From the NCBI GenBank assembly GCA_029881795.1, contig JAOULX010000013.1:1-64000 (forward strand): DNA of 64,000 nt, in the 5' to 3' direction. Positions 1 through 6,991 of the stretch are shown here, piece after piece. The stretch comes from Gammaproteobacteria bacterium. GTDB taxonomy: Bacteria > Pseudomonadota > Gammaproteobacteria > SZUA-229. Below the pieces are notes generated by a model that did not search any database, was not told the DNA's origin, and worked only from the letters and a program-made list of their open reading frames with translations. Each line of letters starts with the position of its first letter. Position 1 is the first letter of the stretch. The position numbers and the translations under genes are program-made.

Positions 1-29
1 TTCGTTGTTAGAACAAATAACCACTTGAA

Positions 30-61
30 ATTTATACTGTTATTAGAGTAGCAGTATAAAT
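30..61. repeat. Inverted repeat upstream of first cassette
   Basis: Two perfect 10-base arms (30-39 and 52-61) enclose a 12-base loop. The repeat lies left of a second, longer inverted repeat and of the first small gene. It has no T-run, so it is not an obvious terminator. In this integron context it could belong to a degenerate attC or the edge of an attI site; a GTTAGAA core-like heptamer sits at 7-13. Function is not established. Confidence 0.5.
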
Positions 62-75
62 AAGAAATAAAGGAT

Positions 76-127
76 ATATGGCCATGGGCGTATTATATTA
101 CGGCCATGGCTATATACTTAACTGTTA
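76..127. repeat. Imperfect palindrome, possible degenerate attC
   Basis: Arms 76-92 and 99-115 pair at 15 of 17 positions around a 6-base loop and contain NcoI-like CCATGG cores. It is followed at 124-130 by GTTATGC, which resembles an integron R' core. An attC stem followed by its R' core just before a cassette gene is the expected layout, but no convincing R'' partner is visible upstream. The site is therefore only a candidate; the alternative is a simple leader hairpin for the gene at 152. Confidence 0.4.
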
Positions 128-151
128 TGCACATTATTAAAAGGAATGACA

Positions 152-565
152 ATGATAGGTAATAAGGAATTAAAATTTATTAAGCTTCTTTTTATCGTAG
201 CGGCATTGTGGAATCTAACCGGGGCTGGCTTTGGTTACTTTAATACGGCATATACCTTTCAGAATTTTTTTGGCCGAGAACTTTCTGATCCGCTATTCTA
301 TGATATTTACAAAGGAGCATGGGGTACAACTTTTGTATATTTTTTTGGATATCTGATCGTTGCTCATAATCCTTTGAAGCATTCAGGCATAGTCATCGTT
401 GGTGCCATTGGCAAGGTGGGCTTTGCAATTAAATTATTGCAGCTCTATCTGTCAGGTATTGCCAATTCAGTTGTACTCATCGTGGTAATCGGTGACTTAA
501 TATTTATGCTTTTGTTTATCTACTATTTCCTCATACTGTATAAGGCGAAGGAAGATATTATTTGA
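152..565 (+). CDS. Small four-helix membrane protein, cassette gene
   Basis: This 137-residue protein is almost entirely hydrophobic, with about four membrane helices (roughly residues 8-28, 48-68, 78-98 and 105-130). I do not recognise a family and assign no function. There are two in-frame ATGs at 146 and 152. The AAGGA ribosome site at 141-145 abuts the first and is correctly spaced (6 bases) for the second, so 152 is chosen. The gene is AT-rich and short, and is followed by an attC site (640-742), which fits an integron gene cassette. Small polytopic membrane proteins are common in such arrays. Confidence 0.7.
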   Translation: MIGNKELKFIKLLFIVAALWNLTGAGFGYFNTAYTFQNFFGRELSDPLFYDIYKGAWGTTFVYFFGYLIVAHNPLKHSGIVIVGAIGKVGFAIKLLQLYLSGIANSVVLIVVIGDLIFMLLFIYYFLILYKAKEDII

Positions 566-639
566 ATGAATTGCCAAGTCAGAACAAAATAAAAAAGTAG
601 AAAAAGAGCTATTATAAAAAATATGCTAAATTTAAAATT

Positions 640-742
640 GCATAACAAGTCATTTAAGTTCGCAGGTTTTTCAAACCTGCCGGACTCTCTAAAGCGGCGC
701 TTTGCTTGCTTTTTCGAGCCCGCTTAATTCAATCGTTAGATG
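640..742 (+). repeat. Integron attC recombination site 1
   Basis: The site opens with GCATAAC followed by AAG and closes with the R' core GTTAGAT (735-741), which fits the GTTRRRY consensus. Between them are nested inverted repeats: a strong hairpin with GCAGGTTT and AAACCTGC arms near 662-682, an outer AAGCGG/CCGCTT pair, and partly complementary L arms. Length (about 100 bases), the position after one small gene and directly before the next start (749), and repetition of the layout at 1401 and 2163 support an attC. Recombination would occur between G735 and T736. Confidence 0.8.
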
Positions 743-748
743 TAAAAA

Positions 749-1414
749 ATGAAAAAAATAGAATACTCCGTAATCATAATTATTTTAATCTTCGCATCAA
801 GAATAGCATGCGCAAGAACGTGTACGGAATGGAATTACTACGTGGAAAACCCACAATATTTCGTATTTTATGATGCTTTAGATAAATTAAAAGTTACTCA
901 GAATTTTGAGTCTCGTGGAGAGTATTTAAATTCTAAATTTGGTAACAATAATTGGAAAATCGAAAATAATCACTTTTCATATAATTTTCCATTAATAGTA
1001 GAGAATCCATATAGCTTTGATTTTTCTGAAAACCTAATAAATAAAAAAACAGAAAAACAAATAACAATAGTCGCTGAAATAATTATCGATAAAAAACATA
1101 TATATATTGAAATGCTTAATTTAAATGTTAATTCAAAAATTATGCACTATGAAACTAGATTTCAATTATTGATATCTGGTCAATCGAATTTATTCGTTAT
1201 CCATAAGCATAAAAATAGTGAAGTTTTGGTTTCAAATATGAAAAAGGTAAAGGTTTTAACTGGTGGCCCGTGTGGGCTCAGTGCTCGAAGTCAAGAGGAA
1301 GCTAAAAAGTTAAATACAGAGCTTTGTCGAAAAGCTAAAAAACATAAGAAAAAGAATCATCCTGCATGCGAAGCTGTTAAATTTATAGGTAATCACAATG
1401 CAGCTAACAAGTAG
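749..1414 (+). CDS. Secreted protein of unknown function, cassette gene
   Basis: The 221-residue product begins with a Sec signal peptide (lysines at 2-3, isoleucine-rich core, likely cleavage after Ala22). The mature part is asparagine- and lysine-rich and has a basic C-terminal tail with four cysteines (near 175, 193, 207 and the N-terminal Cys24-Cys26 region) that could form disulfides. I do not recognise a family. The stop codon lies inside the following attC site, a typical compact cassette arrangement. Very low GC compared with the chromosome beyond 7 kb points to acquisition. The gene has no own recognisable promoter and starts only 8 bases after attC site 1. Confidence 0.7.
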   Translation: MKKIEYSVIIIILIFASRIACARTCTEWNYYVENPQYFVFYDALDKLKVTQNFESRGEYLNSKFGNNNWKIENNHFSYNFPLIVENPYSFDFSENLINKKTEKQITIVAEIIIDKKHIYIEMLNLNVNSKIMHYETRFQLLISGQSNLFVIHKHKNSEVLVSNMKKVKVLTGGPCGLSARSQEEAKKLNTELCRKAKKHKKKNHPACEAVKFIGNHNAANK

Positions 1415-1482
1415 CTCAAGATCGTTCACTTTGTTCACTGGGACGCTCCTTACGTCGCGCCCCTTAGCAAAACGTTAGCATT
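1401..1482 (+). repeat. Integron attC recombination site 2
   Basis: The R'' element GCTAAC (1403-1408, followed by AAG) and R' element GTTAGC (1474-1479) are exact reverse complements. The region between holds further short inverted repeats, such as GGGACG against CGTC. It starts inside the end of the upstream gene and ends 9 bases before the next ATG at 1489. The same AACAAG...AACGTTAG frame recurs at site 3. Recombination would be expected between G1474 and T1475. Confidence 0.8.
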
Positions 1483-1488
1483 AAACAA

Positions 1489-2169
1489 ATGACTCTTAAA
1501 ACCAAACTTATACTAGCCGTGATTGTTGAGCTTATTTATATTATTGCCTCACGGTATGTTTCTTTTAATTTTCAAGATTTAACACCAAATTCAGAATATC
1601 TAAAGACTATATTAAGAGCATCTTCCGCAATCGCATATTACTATATATTTAAAGACTACATACTAAGCTTTAAGCCAACATATAAATTCATAAAATCACC
1701 ATTCTTTGTAATTTCAATTTTATTCTTTTTAGCTACGCCATTATTGGTAGGAAATCTCTACTTCATGGGAGACTACACGCGTATATTATTCGCTATAACA
1801 AGTATAATCGTAGGATTGCGAGAGGAGCTTGTGTTTCGTGTGTTAATACAGAATAGCTTAGAATCAAAGCTCGGGCCTGTTTATGCAATATTAATTACCA
1901 GTCTAATCTTTACGGTCTGGCATTTCGGAGCCATACCAAACAACTCATTTGCCTTTGGACAAGTGTTAATTAGTAGCATATTTCTTGGTCTTATATACTC
2001 AGCAACAAAGAGCTTCATTCTTGTTGTTTCACTACATGCTATATATGATGCTCTTTGGTCATTAACACCAATTTACACAAATGTAATAAATATAAATTGG
2101 GGTTTTGTACCACTAGTTTCTGCCATGCTTATTACTACCGCATGGTATTATAGGTTCAAAAGGTGCTAA
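1489..2169 (+). CDS. CPBP-family intramembrane metalloprotease, cassette gene
   Basis: This 226-residue polytopic membrane protein has the three conserved blocks of the CPBP (CAAX protease/bacteriocin-processing, formerly Abi) family: the EExxxR motif at 112-117, FxxxH at 141-145, and HxxxD at 183-187. In this family the glutamates and histidines form an intramembrane catalytic site; bacterial members cleave prenylated or peptide substrates or protect against bacteriocins. The natural substrate here cannot be told. The stop overlaps the next attC site and the start follows site 2 closely, so it is the payload of one cassette. Low GC agrees with acquisition. Confidence 0.85.
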   Translation: MTLKTKLILAVIVELIYIIASRYVSFNFQDLTPNSEYLKTILRASSAIAYYYIFKDYILSFKPTYKFIKSPFFVISILFFLATPLLVGNLYFMGDYTRILFAITSIIVGLREELVFRVLIQNSLESKLGPVYAILITSLIFTVWHFGAIPNNSFAFGQVLISSIFLGLIYSATKSFILVVSLHAIYDALWSLTPIYTNVININWGFVPLVSAMLITTAWYYRFKRC

Positions 2170-2227
2170 CAAGTCGTTCAAAATTGACCGCCAAACTGCG
2201 GCGGCAATTTAACTTTAACGTTAGGGC
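2163..2227 (+). repeat. Integron attC recombination site 3
   Basis: This is a compact site of about 65 bases. R'' is GTGCTAAC and AAG (2163-2173), R' is CGTTAGGG (2219-2226). The arms between them form a clear stem, AAATTG-CCGCC against GGCGG-CAATTT, with one unpaired base in the left arm. That extrahelical base is what attC sites use for strand choice. It overlaps the stop of the protease gene and sits 8 bases before the ATG at 2235. This is the best-formed attC in the window. Confidence 0.85.
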
Positions 2228-2234
2228 AAAAACC

Positions 2235-2576
2235 ATGAAGGAAGCAACCATTCAATTTCTCGATCCAGACCAGGCGTTGGTGGATATAGAAAAGAAAATG
2301 GATAGCATTCCAAATCCCGAACTATTTAATGACCCAAAACACCAAAAAATAACAGAGGCCTGGTGTGCATTTATGTTTGGTATTGGGTATAAAAAATATG
2401 TCAGTGATTGTGAGGTAGGTGTAAACGAAACAAATTCTAATACAGAGGCTGATTTTTATTTAAAAACAAAAGACAACATTTGGCCATTCCAGTTAACTGA
2501 AGTGCAGCACGCAGATAGAAAACGGGGCAAAGAATACAAAGAAATTCCAAACAAAACCTTAGCTAACCTTAGCTAG
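2235..2576 (+). CDS. Cassette gene, probably cut by transposable element
   Basis: The 113-residue product is soluble and charged, with no signal peptide; I do not recognise a family. It starts at ATG 2235, directly after attC site 3. Its stop codon TAG (2574-2576) is the first trinucleotide of the transposase-element end, so the original C-terminus and the cassette's own attC have probably been replaced. The last codons come from a tandem 10-base repeat (AACCTTAGCT at 2555-2564 and 2565-2574), which gives the ending TLANLS. The second half of the gene is not seen on the far side of the element. Confidence 0.55.
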   Translation: MKEATIQFLDPDQALVDIEKKMDSIPNPELFNDPKHQKITEAWCAFMFGIGYKKYVSDCEVGVNETNSNTEADFYLKTKDNIWPFQLTEVQHADRKRGKEYKEIPNKTLANLS

Positions 2577-2941
2577 ACACCCACCATAAATAAACCCCCA
2601 CCATAAATAAACCATAACTGAAAATCTCATTAATGACATCAGAAATTATCAATGGTTTTTTAATTTATAAAATAAGTAAGCAGGTTAAGCACATTTGTTA
2701 TAACTGCCCTAATTACAGGCGAGTGCATATCTCGGAACAGGCCGAATGACGTTAGTGTTATGTGGCGTTGTGTTTAAGGCAATCGTTCTCGACAGGGCGT
2801 TAAGCCAGGTGTTCGCAGGTAGCCTAATGTCTGGCAGGCTTGTTTGAGTTTGAAAGCGGAACCGACCAGGCCTTTGAAGTGGCTTTCAAAATGTTGTGTC
2901 ATGTAATGCCAGTGTTTGGCTTCGATATTAAGTCGTTCGAG
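2574..2941 (-). pseudogene. Truncated 3' copy of the transposase element
   Basis: This segment matches 2951-3301 over its whole length with scattered substitutions (a few percent) and one extra 17-base duplication near 2590. It carries the element end (TAGACACCCACC), about 180 bases of non-coding 3' sequence and the last roughly 56 codons of a transposase gene read on the minus strand, then breaks off at 2941. The divergence between the copies shows this is not a very recent tandem duplication. It is a remnant of a second insertion or an old rearrangement. Confidence 0.8.
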
Positions 2942-3133
2942 AGCCTTAACTAGACACCCACCATAAATAAACCATAACTGAAAATCTCATTAATGACATC
3001 AGAAATTCTCAATGCTTTTTGAATTTATAAAATAAGTATGCAGGTTATGCACATTTGTTATATCTGCTCTAATTACAGGCGAGTGCATATCTCGGAGCAG
3101 GCCGAATGACGTTAGTGTTATGTGGCGTTGTGT

Positions 3134-4129
3134 TTAAGGCAATCGTTCTCGACAGGGTGTTAAGCCCGGTGTTCGCAGGTAGCCTAATGTCTGGCAGGCT
3201 TGTTTAAGCTTGAATGCGGAACCGACCAGGCCTTTGAAGTGGCTTTCAAAATGTTGTGTCATGTAATGCCAGTGTTTGGCTTCGATATTAAGTCGTTCGA
3301 GTATTGGCGGTAGCTGGTTATTAATAAAGCCGCGCTTATCATCGCGCATTATTCTGCCTGTCCAGTCCAGCAGTTCCATGTAATCGGTTAAGCGAAACGG
3401 TAAGCCGTGTGGCATCTGTTTTCTTGGGTTTCCAACAAAAGGCATTAACGGTTTGCATTGTTGTTGGGGGTTGTTGGGTGTTGATGACGACCGGGCTTTG
3501 ACAATGCGTTTTTTAATTGATGTGTAATCTGAGGTCTCCGGTGTTTTAGCGATGGCTGCGCGCAGTGGGTTTAAATCAACATAGGCCATGCAGGCAGCTA
3601 GCGCACTGTCATCGAGTAAGGCCTGGCACTTGTAACGACCTTCCCAGAAGCGACCGCTGCAATCGTCTTCCTGATTTGCCTGGCGTGCAATCGCTTCATT
3701 CATACAGCGCATGAACCAACTGATATCCATAAGTCGAAGTCGCCATTGTTCAGCTTGTTTCGTTAACGCCACTAACTCGGACTTTGTTAGGATTTCACCG
3801 TTTGAAAACCGTTGAGATAGCAGTGAGCCTTTAAACAGCTGGTGCCAGAGTGTAATTACCTGCTCAAGATTTAATGATAGCGCCTGATCTTTATTGATAT
3901 GAAGCACGACATGGTAGTGATTTGACATCACCGCATAAGCACACAGATCGATACAAAAAATCTGCGCTAATTCAAGCAGTTTGTCTTCTAGCCACTGCCG
4001 GCGGTGCTCGAAACTATTACCGGTGAACGAATCCACGCCGCATAAAAAAGCCCGGCGTACACAGCGCGAAACACAATGATAAAAAGATGTGGCATCGAGT
4101 GATACCTGAGCATAACGAGGACGCGGCAT
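3134..4129 (-). CDS. REP-associated tyrosine transposase (Y1_Tnp family)
   Basis: The product is 331 residues, longer than the minimal IS200 type but normal for gammaproteobacterial RAYT-like proteins. The HUH metal-binding motif is His71-Tyr-His73 inside SNHYHVVLH. The candidate catalytic tyrosine is Tyr183 in the YVDLNPLRA motif, preceded by GRFWEGRYK (160-168). These enzymes cut and rejoin single-stranded DNA at hairpin sites. An AAGGAG ribosome site lies 6 bases upstream of the chosen ATG at 4129; an ATG at 4135 is too close to it. All key motifs are intact, so it may be active. The three hairpin repeats just upstream are its likely recognition sites. Confidence 0.85.
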   Translation of the reverse strand: MPRPRYAQVSLDATSFYHCVSRCVRRAFLCGVDSFTGNSFEHRRQWLEDKLLELAQIFCIDLCAYAVMSNHYHVVLHINKDQALSLNLEQVITLWHQLFKGSLLSQRFSNGEILTKSELVALTKQAEQWRLRLMDISWFMRCMNEAIARQANQEDDCSGRFWEGRYKCQALLDDSALAACMAYVDLNPLRAAIAKTPETSDYTSIKKRIVKARSSSTPNNPQQQCKPLMPFVGNPRKQMPHGLPFRLTDYMELLDWTGRIMRDDKRGFINNQLPPILERLNIEAKHWHYMTQHFESHFKGLVGSAFKLKQACQTLGYLRTPGLTPCRERLP

Positions 4130-4168
4130 GATCATCTCCTTGATCTGATAAATCCTGTTGAATAGGGT

Positions 4169-4274
4169 AATGCCTGTATGTATAGTAGTCAAATACTTAG
4201 TGTGGGTGTCCACACAGAACCAATGCCTGTATGTATAGTAGTCAAATACTTAGTGTGGGTGTCCACACAGAACC
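4169..4274. repeat. Perfect 53-bp tandem duplication
   Basis: Bases 4169-4221 and 4222-4274 are identical 53-base units lying head to tail upstream of the transposase gene. Each unit ends with one REP-like hairpin (GTGTGG GTGT CCACAC). Perfect identity suggests recent duplication, either by replication slippage or by transposase action at the element end. Confidence 0.9.
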
Positions 4275-4344
4275 GACAGCCTAATGTCTGGCAGGCTTGT
4301 TTGAGTTTGAAAGAAATACTTAGTGTGGGTGTCCACACAGAACC
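4191..4344. repeat. Three REP-like hairpin repeats at transposase left end
   Basis: A 31-base sequence occurs three times, at 4191-4221, 4244-4274 and 4314-4344. Each holds an imperfect palindrome with GTGTGG and CCACAC arms and a GTGT loop, followed by ACAGAACC. The intervals are 22 and 39 bases. The ACAGAACC tail is repeated twice more at about 4347-4367. REP-associated transposases act on hairpins of this size, so these are likely element ends or a small REP cluster. The intervals are pieces of the same element, which argues against a CRISPR array. Confidence 0.75.
4278..4313 (-). pseudogene. 36-bp transposase C-terminal fragment between REP repeats
   Basis: These 36 bases are identical to 2821-2856 of the truncated copy and differ at several positions from the intact gene (around 3181-3216). 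The fragment therefore came from the diverged copy A, not from the adjacent functional gene. It is sandwiched between the second and third hairpin repeat, showing a local rearrangement that joined a 3' coding fragment to the 5' element end. Confidence 0.8.
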
Positions 4345-4365
4345 GCACACAGAACCAACACAGAA

Positions 4366-4405
4366 CCATGAATATCTCCTTGATCAGTTAAATCCATGTT
4401 GTGTA
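4366..4405 (-). repeat. Degenerate copy of the transposase start/leader
   Basis: Read on the minus strand this resembles the transposase ribosome site and leader at 4126-4166: the ATCTCCTTGATC and AAATCC blocks are shared, with several substitutions and one inserted base. A third copy is at 5991-6033. It marks another older element end immediately right of the REP cluster. Confidence 0.6.
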
Positions 4406-4411
4406 GATTAA

Positions 4412-4559
4412 TTTATGTGAGTATTATTGTGAATAATTGAGTTGGGTGACCATGTAAGGACCTTATGTAAAATTAAAAGCAGATCTTTTGTCTAAGTGAA
4501 ACCAGGATAGCACTATCTGGATTTTAAAAAAATATAAGCATTACAAGAAAGGTGTTAAC
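4412..4559. other. Leader of the membrane gene at 4560
   Basis: No coding potential is seen. A short imperfect hairpin (CCAGGATAG against CTATCTGG) lies at 4502-4520, followed by a weak T/A stretch; it could be a relic terminator. An AAAGGTG ribosome site at about 4548-4554 serves the GTG start at 4560. Confidence 0.35.
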
Positions 4560-5870
4560 GTGAAAGATATTATAAAAAAAGTCGTATTTTTATTCTTCAC
4601 CATTTTGTCATTACTACCTGCATATGTGGCTGGCTATGGTTTAAGTAAAGTAAATGAGATGTATAAGGCAGGGGAGATTGTTTCTATAGATAAAGATGGC
4701 GTATTTATATTAGGCGCCATAGTAATATCCGTCATTATTTCCTATTTGACTTACCGAAAAAGAGACAGGAAGTTCACTGCTATTTCTTTGTTGTTAATTA
4801 TCGGGGCCGCGATAGGATATGGGGTAGCTCTATCTGATACTCAAATGGCCGATCTTCTCTATGTATATATTATACTTGCCTGCATAATACTACTTGCAGT
4901 AGTTCACCTAATAATCAGAAGCAAGCTAAGTAATACTGTAAATAGATCCATTTATACCTCTTTAGTTCTATTGGTTATAGCAAACGTATATATAGCCAAT
5001 ATATACCAAGCACCGCTTAATGAAATAACCACCATAAAAGAAATGCAAACTATCGGAAGTACTTTATGGGTGAATGAAGAAACCAGAATGCTCACCGAGC
5101 AAAACAAGTTCATTTCTCTGGAGGAAGTAGTAGGTGAATCAGTAGATAAAGCAGAAATCGTTAATCACTCAGCTGATTGGACATGGTTGAATTTAAAAAT
5201 AGTAACTTCCGGAAAAATCAGACTTATTTTATACAATACGATATTGAAAAGGCATTTCGAAGAAGCCTCCATATGGAAGGGAAGTAACTTATCATCAGGA
5301 TTGTTGTTGAACCGCGAGTCATTTCATACTGATGATAAAGGTCTTGATTATTTGTATTACGTAAGCTACCCAAACAATAAAAAGGTTGAAGAGAAGTTTT
5401 ACCTGCTTGACCTATTAAATCAGAATGAAAGACTTGCTTTAATTTCAGCGAATACCAAAAATACTAATCTCGGTAAGATTTTCTATATTCAGGGTAATGA
5501 GCTTTACACTGCGGTACCATCCAATATCAAAGTCCATAAAAAGATTCTTACGGAATGGTCTCAATGTAACAATGTAAGCATTTATAATCGTTCACGAGAC
5601 TGGGAATGGCTTATATTGATGTGTTATACCGAGGAAATACCGGAAAGCGGTCGCGTGTACTCTAATTTGGAATATTTTATATATAATACAAAATTAATGC
5701 ATAAGTTCACTGTAGACAACAGCGACCTGCTTACCGTACCAGATTTACGAAGTAATCACGTACTGAGGCAAGACATTAATGATGGGCCGTACTTTTTATA
5801 CCATAATAGAGATAAGGGGAATGTGACTTTAAGAAGATTCATACTTAATACATTAAAGAAACAGATTTAG
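4560..5870 (+). CDS. Membrane protein with large C-terminal domain, unknown
   Basis: The 436-residue product has five predicted membrane helices in its first third (about 7-27, 47-65, 73-91, 99-118 and 131-149), followed by a soluble region of about 285 residues that probably lies on one side of the membrane. I do not recognise the family. The soluble part contains two similar 'DW-W-L' stretches (near residues 206 and 351), hinting at an internal repeat such as a beta-propeller-like fold; this is inference. A GTG start is supported by AAAGGTG 9 bases upstream. It ends before a strong terminator at 5898, so it is a single-gene unit stranded between transposase remnants, and it is AT-rich like the cassette genes. 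Confidence 0.7.
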   Translation: MKDIIKKVVFLFFTILSLLPAYVAGYGLSKVNEMYKAGEIVSIDKDGVFILGAIVISVIISYLTYRKRDRKFTAISLLLIIGAAIGYGVALSDTQMADLLYVYIILACIILLAVVHLIIRSKLSNTVNRSIYTSLVLLVIANVYIANIYQAPLNEITTIKEMQTIGSTLWVNEETRMLTEQNKFISLEEVVGESVDKAEIVNHSADWTWLNLKIVTSGKIRLILYNTILKRHFEEASIWKGSNLSSGLLLNRESFHTDDKGLDYLYYVSYPNNKKVEEKFYLLDLLNQNERLALISANTKNTNLGKIFYIQGNELYTAVPSNIKVHKKILTEWSQCNNVSIYNRSRDWEWLILMCYTEEIPESGRVYSNLEYFIYNTKLMHKFTVDNSDLLTVPDLRSNHVLRQDINDGPYFLYHNRDKGNVTLRRFILNTLKKQI

Positions 5871-5897
5871 TATTTAGCATACATATTTGAACCTACC

Positions 5898-5929
5898 AAA
5901 AAGGCCAACGAGTTGTTGGCCTTTTTTTT
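5898..5929 (+). terminator. Rho-independent terminator
   Basis: A 7-base GC-rich stem (GGCCAAC / GTTGGCC) with a 5-base loop is followed by eight T residues. It lies 28 bases after the stop of the membrane gene and is preceded by an A-run, so it may also act on the opposite strand. Confidence 0.9.
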
Positions 5930-5940
5930 GCTGACTTTCT

Positions 5941-6055
5941 AATGATAAAAAGATGAGGTATCGAGTGATACCTGAGTATACGAGGGCGTGGCATGATCAT
6001 CTCCTTGATCTGATAAATCCTGTTGAGCAGGGTAATACCTGTATGTATAGTAATC
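5941..6055 (-). pseudogene. 5' remnant of a second transposase gene
   Basis: These 115 bases align with 4075-4190 of the intact element, with several substitutions and a one-base deletion. They contain the ribosome site, the start MPRPR and about 14 further codons. The deletion shifts the reading frame right after codon 5. The rest of the gene is missing and the homology stops just before where the hairpin repeat would begin, so this is a dead fragment. Confidence 0.85.
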
Positions 6056-6079
6056 GCCATTTTTAGCGATTTTATCCAT

Positions 6080-6880
6080 TTAGTTTTCAAAAGCTTTATC
6101 CCTATTTTGTACAGGCAAAGTGCTCAAGAAAGGTAAAAACTGTTTCTTCTCCTTACTCCATTGGTACGAATTGCTGCTGTGCGACTCTTTACCGTTTTCA
6201 TCACGTTTCTTCTCTTCAATAACCACGATAGGCAGAGGCTCTGCTGGTTGAATTAGCAGTTTTTGGTAAGTCCCTTTATCGTTATACTCACCAGAATAGT
6301 AGTTTGATGATGCAGACAGTCCGCTTGTGACATATTTCCCTTCATCCTTATTAAAAAGCTGGATCTCTTCATTTGATTCCTCAAAGGTTCGAAAGCTACT
6401 TGAGTGTTTGACGATGATATCGGGTATTGCGTCACCATTGAGATCCTCTACAAAACTTGAGGCATCAAGTGCGCCTGATAATGTAAAAGCGAGTTTCCAT
6501 TGAGCGTTTTTCTGCCCTGGGTTTAACCTTTTGTAAAAGACTGTGTTAGTCACCACATCACCTGCTCTCCATCCATACCTGTAGTCATAACGCAACACTA
6601 TCTGATTATCAAATTTCTTGACCAAACTAGCACTAGCACCCTCTTCACCATCAGGACTGTCAAAGTTAAGCATGTGGATGATAAACTCTTCCGGCTTTGT
6701 CGCCCCCATCGATGACTCCATTATTACTTGCGGTGCATCGGGAGCTTCGGGAGGATCAGCCATCAGCGGTTGCATAACCAAAAAAAATAGAATCACAAAC
6801 ATAAAGCGTCTGCTTTGTTTGAGTCGGTCGTCACAAAAGGAGGACTTAGTATACGCTGTCTTAACGGTATTGATTTTCAT
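6080..6880 (-). CDS. Exported protein with FG-GAP/VCBS-like Asp motif
   Basis: The 266-residue product carries a long basic N-terminus and a hydrophobic core (about 27-38) ending in LMA (39-41), consistent with a signal peptide; Met27 is an alternative start. Residues 146-154 form a D-x-N-G-D-x-x-P-D motif like the calcium-binding loop of FG-GAP/VCBS repeat proteins. The protein is probably periplasmic or surface-exposed. No family is recognised beyond this motif. The ribosome site is weak (AAGG 11 bases before the ATG). The gene is flanked by the transposase remnant at 5941 and an isolated element end at 6992, which suggests it may have been carried in or fenced off by element activity. Confidence 0.65.
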   Translation of the reverse strand: MKINTVKTAYTKSSFCDDRLKQSRRFMFVILFFLVMQPLMADPPEAPDAPQVIMESSMGATKPEEFIIHMLNFDSPDGEEGASASLVKKFDNQIVLRYDYRYGWRAGDVVTNTVFYKRLNPGQKNAQWKLAFTLSGALDASSFVEDLNGDAIPDIIVKHSSSFRTFEESNEEIQLFNKDEGKYVTSGLSASSNYYSGEYNDKGTYQKLLIQPAEPLPIVVIEEKKRDENGKESHSSNSYQWSKEKKQFLPFLSTLPVQNRDKAFEN

Positions 6881-6991
6881 CTTTAAGGCCTTGTATTTGA
6901 TTTGAAATTTAAAAGTAACATGCTTTTACGCGGTTTCAAGTAATAACTGCAATTCAGTTATGCAGCAAGTAAGTCTCCTAATCAATTAATA

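Larger units (their letters stand above)
2951..4344 (-). mobile_element. REP-associated (Y1-type) transposase element
   Basis: The element contains one complete transposase gene and is bounded by related motifs in opposite orientation: TAGACACCCACCATAAATA at the left and a copy of AAATACTTAGTGTGGGTGTC at the right. The shared core is GACACCCAC followed by TAARTA. The right end is present three times, so the exact outer boundary is uncertain (4221, 4274 or 4344). No target-site duplication was found, as expected for single-strand HUH transposases. The insertion interrupts the integron cassette at 2235-2576. Confidence 0.65.

Noticed and set aside
2697-2761. Sequence TTATAAC...ACGTTAGTG inside the transposase 3' region looks like another attC.
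   Set aside because: The ends do not pair with each other, there is no central stem, and the same sequence recurs in the second element copy (3057-3121) outside a cassette context.
4191-4344. Three 31-base palindromic repeats with 22- and 39-base intervals resemble a small CRISPR array.
   Set aside because: The intervals are copies of the transposase leader and coding end, no cas genes are present, and the repeats lie at a transposase-element end.
4178-4411. A 77-codon plus-strand open frame across the REP cluster.
   Set aside because: It is made entirely of repeat units and has no ribosome site or protein-like composition.
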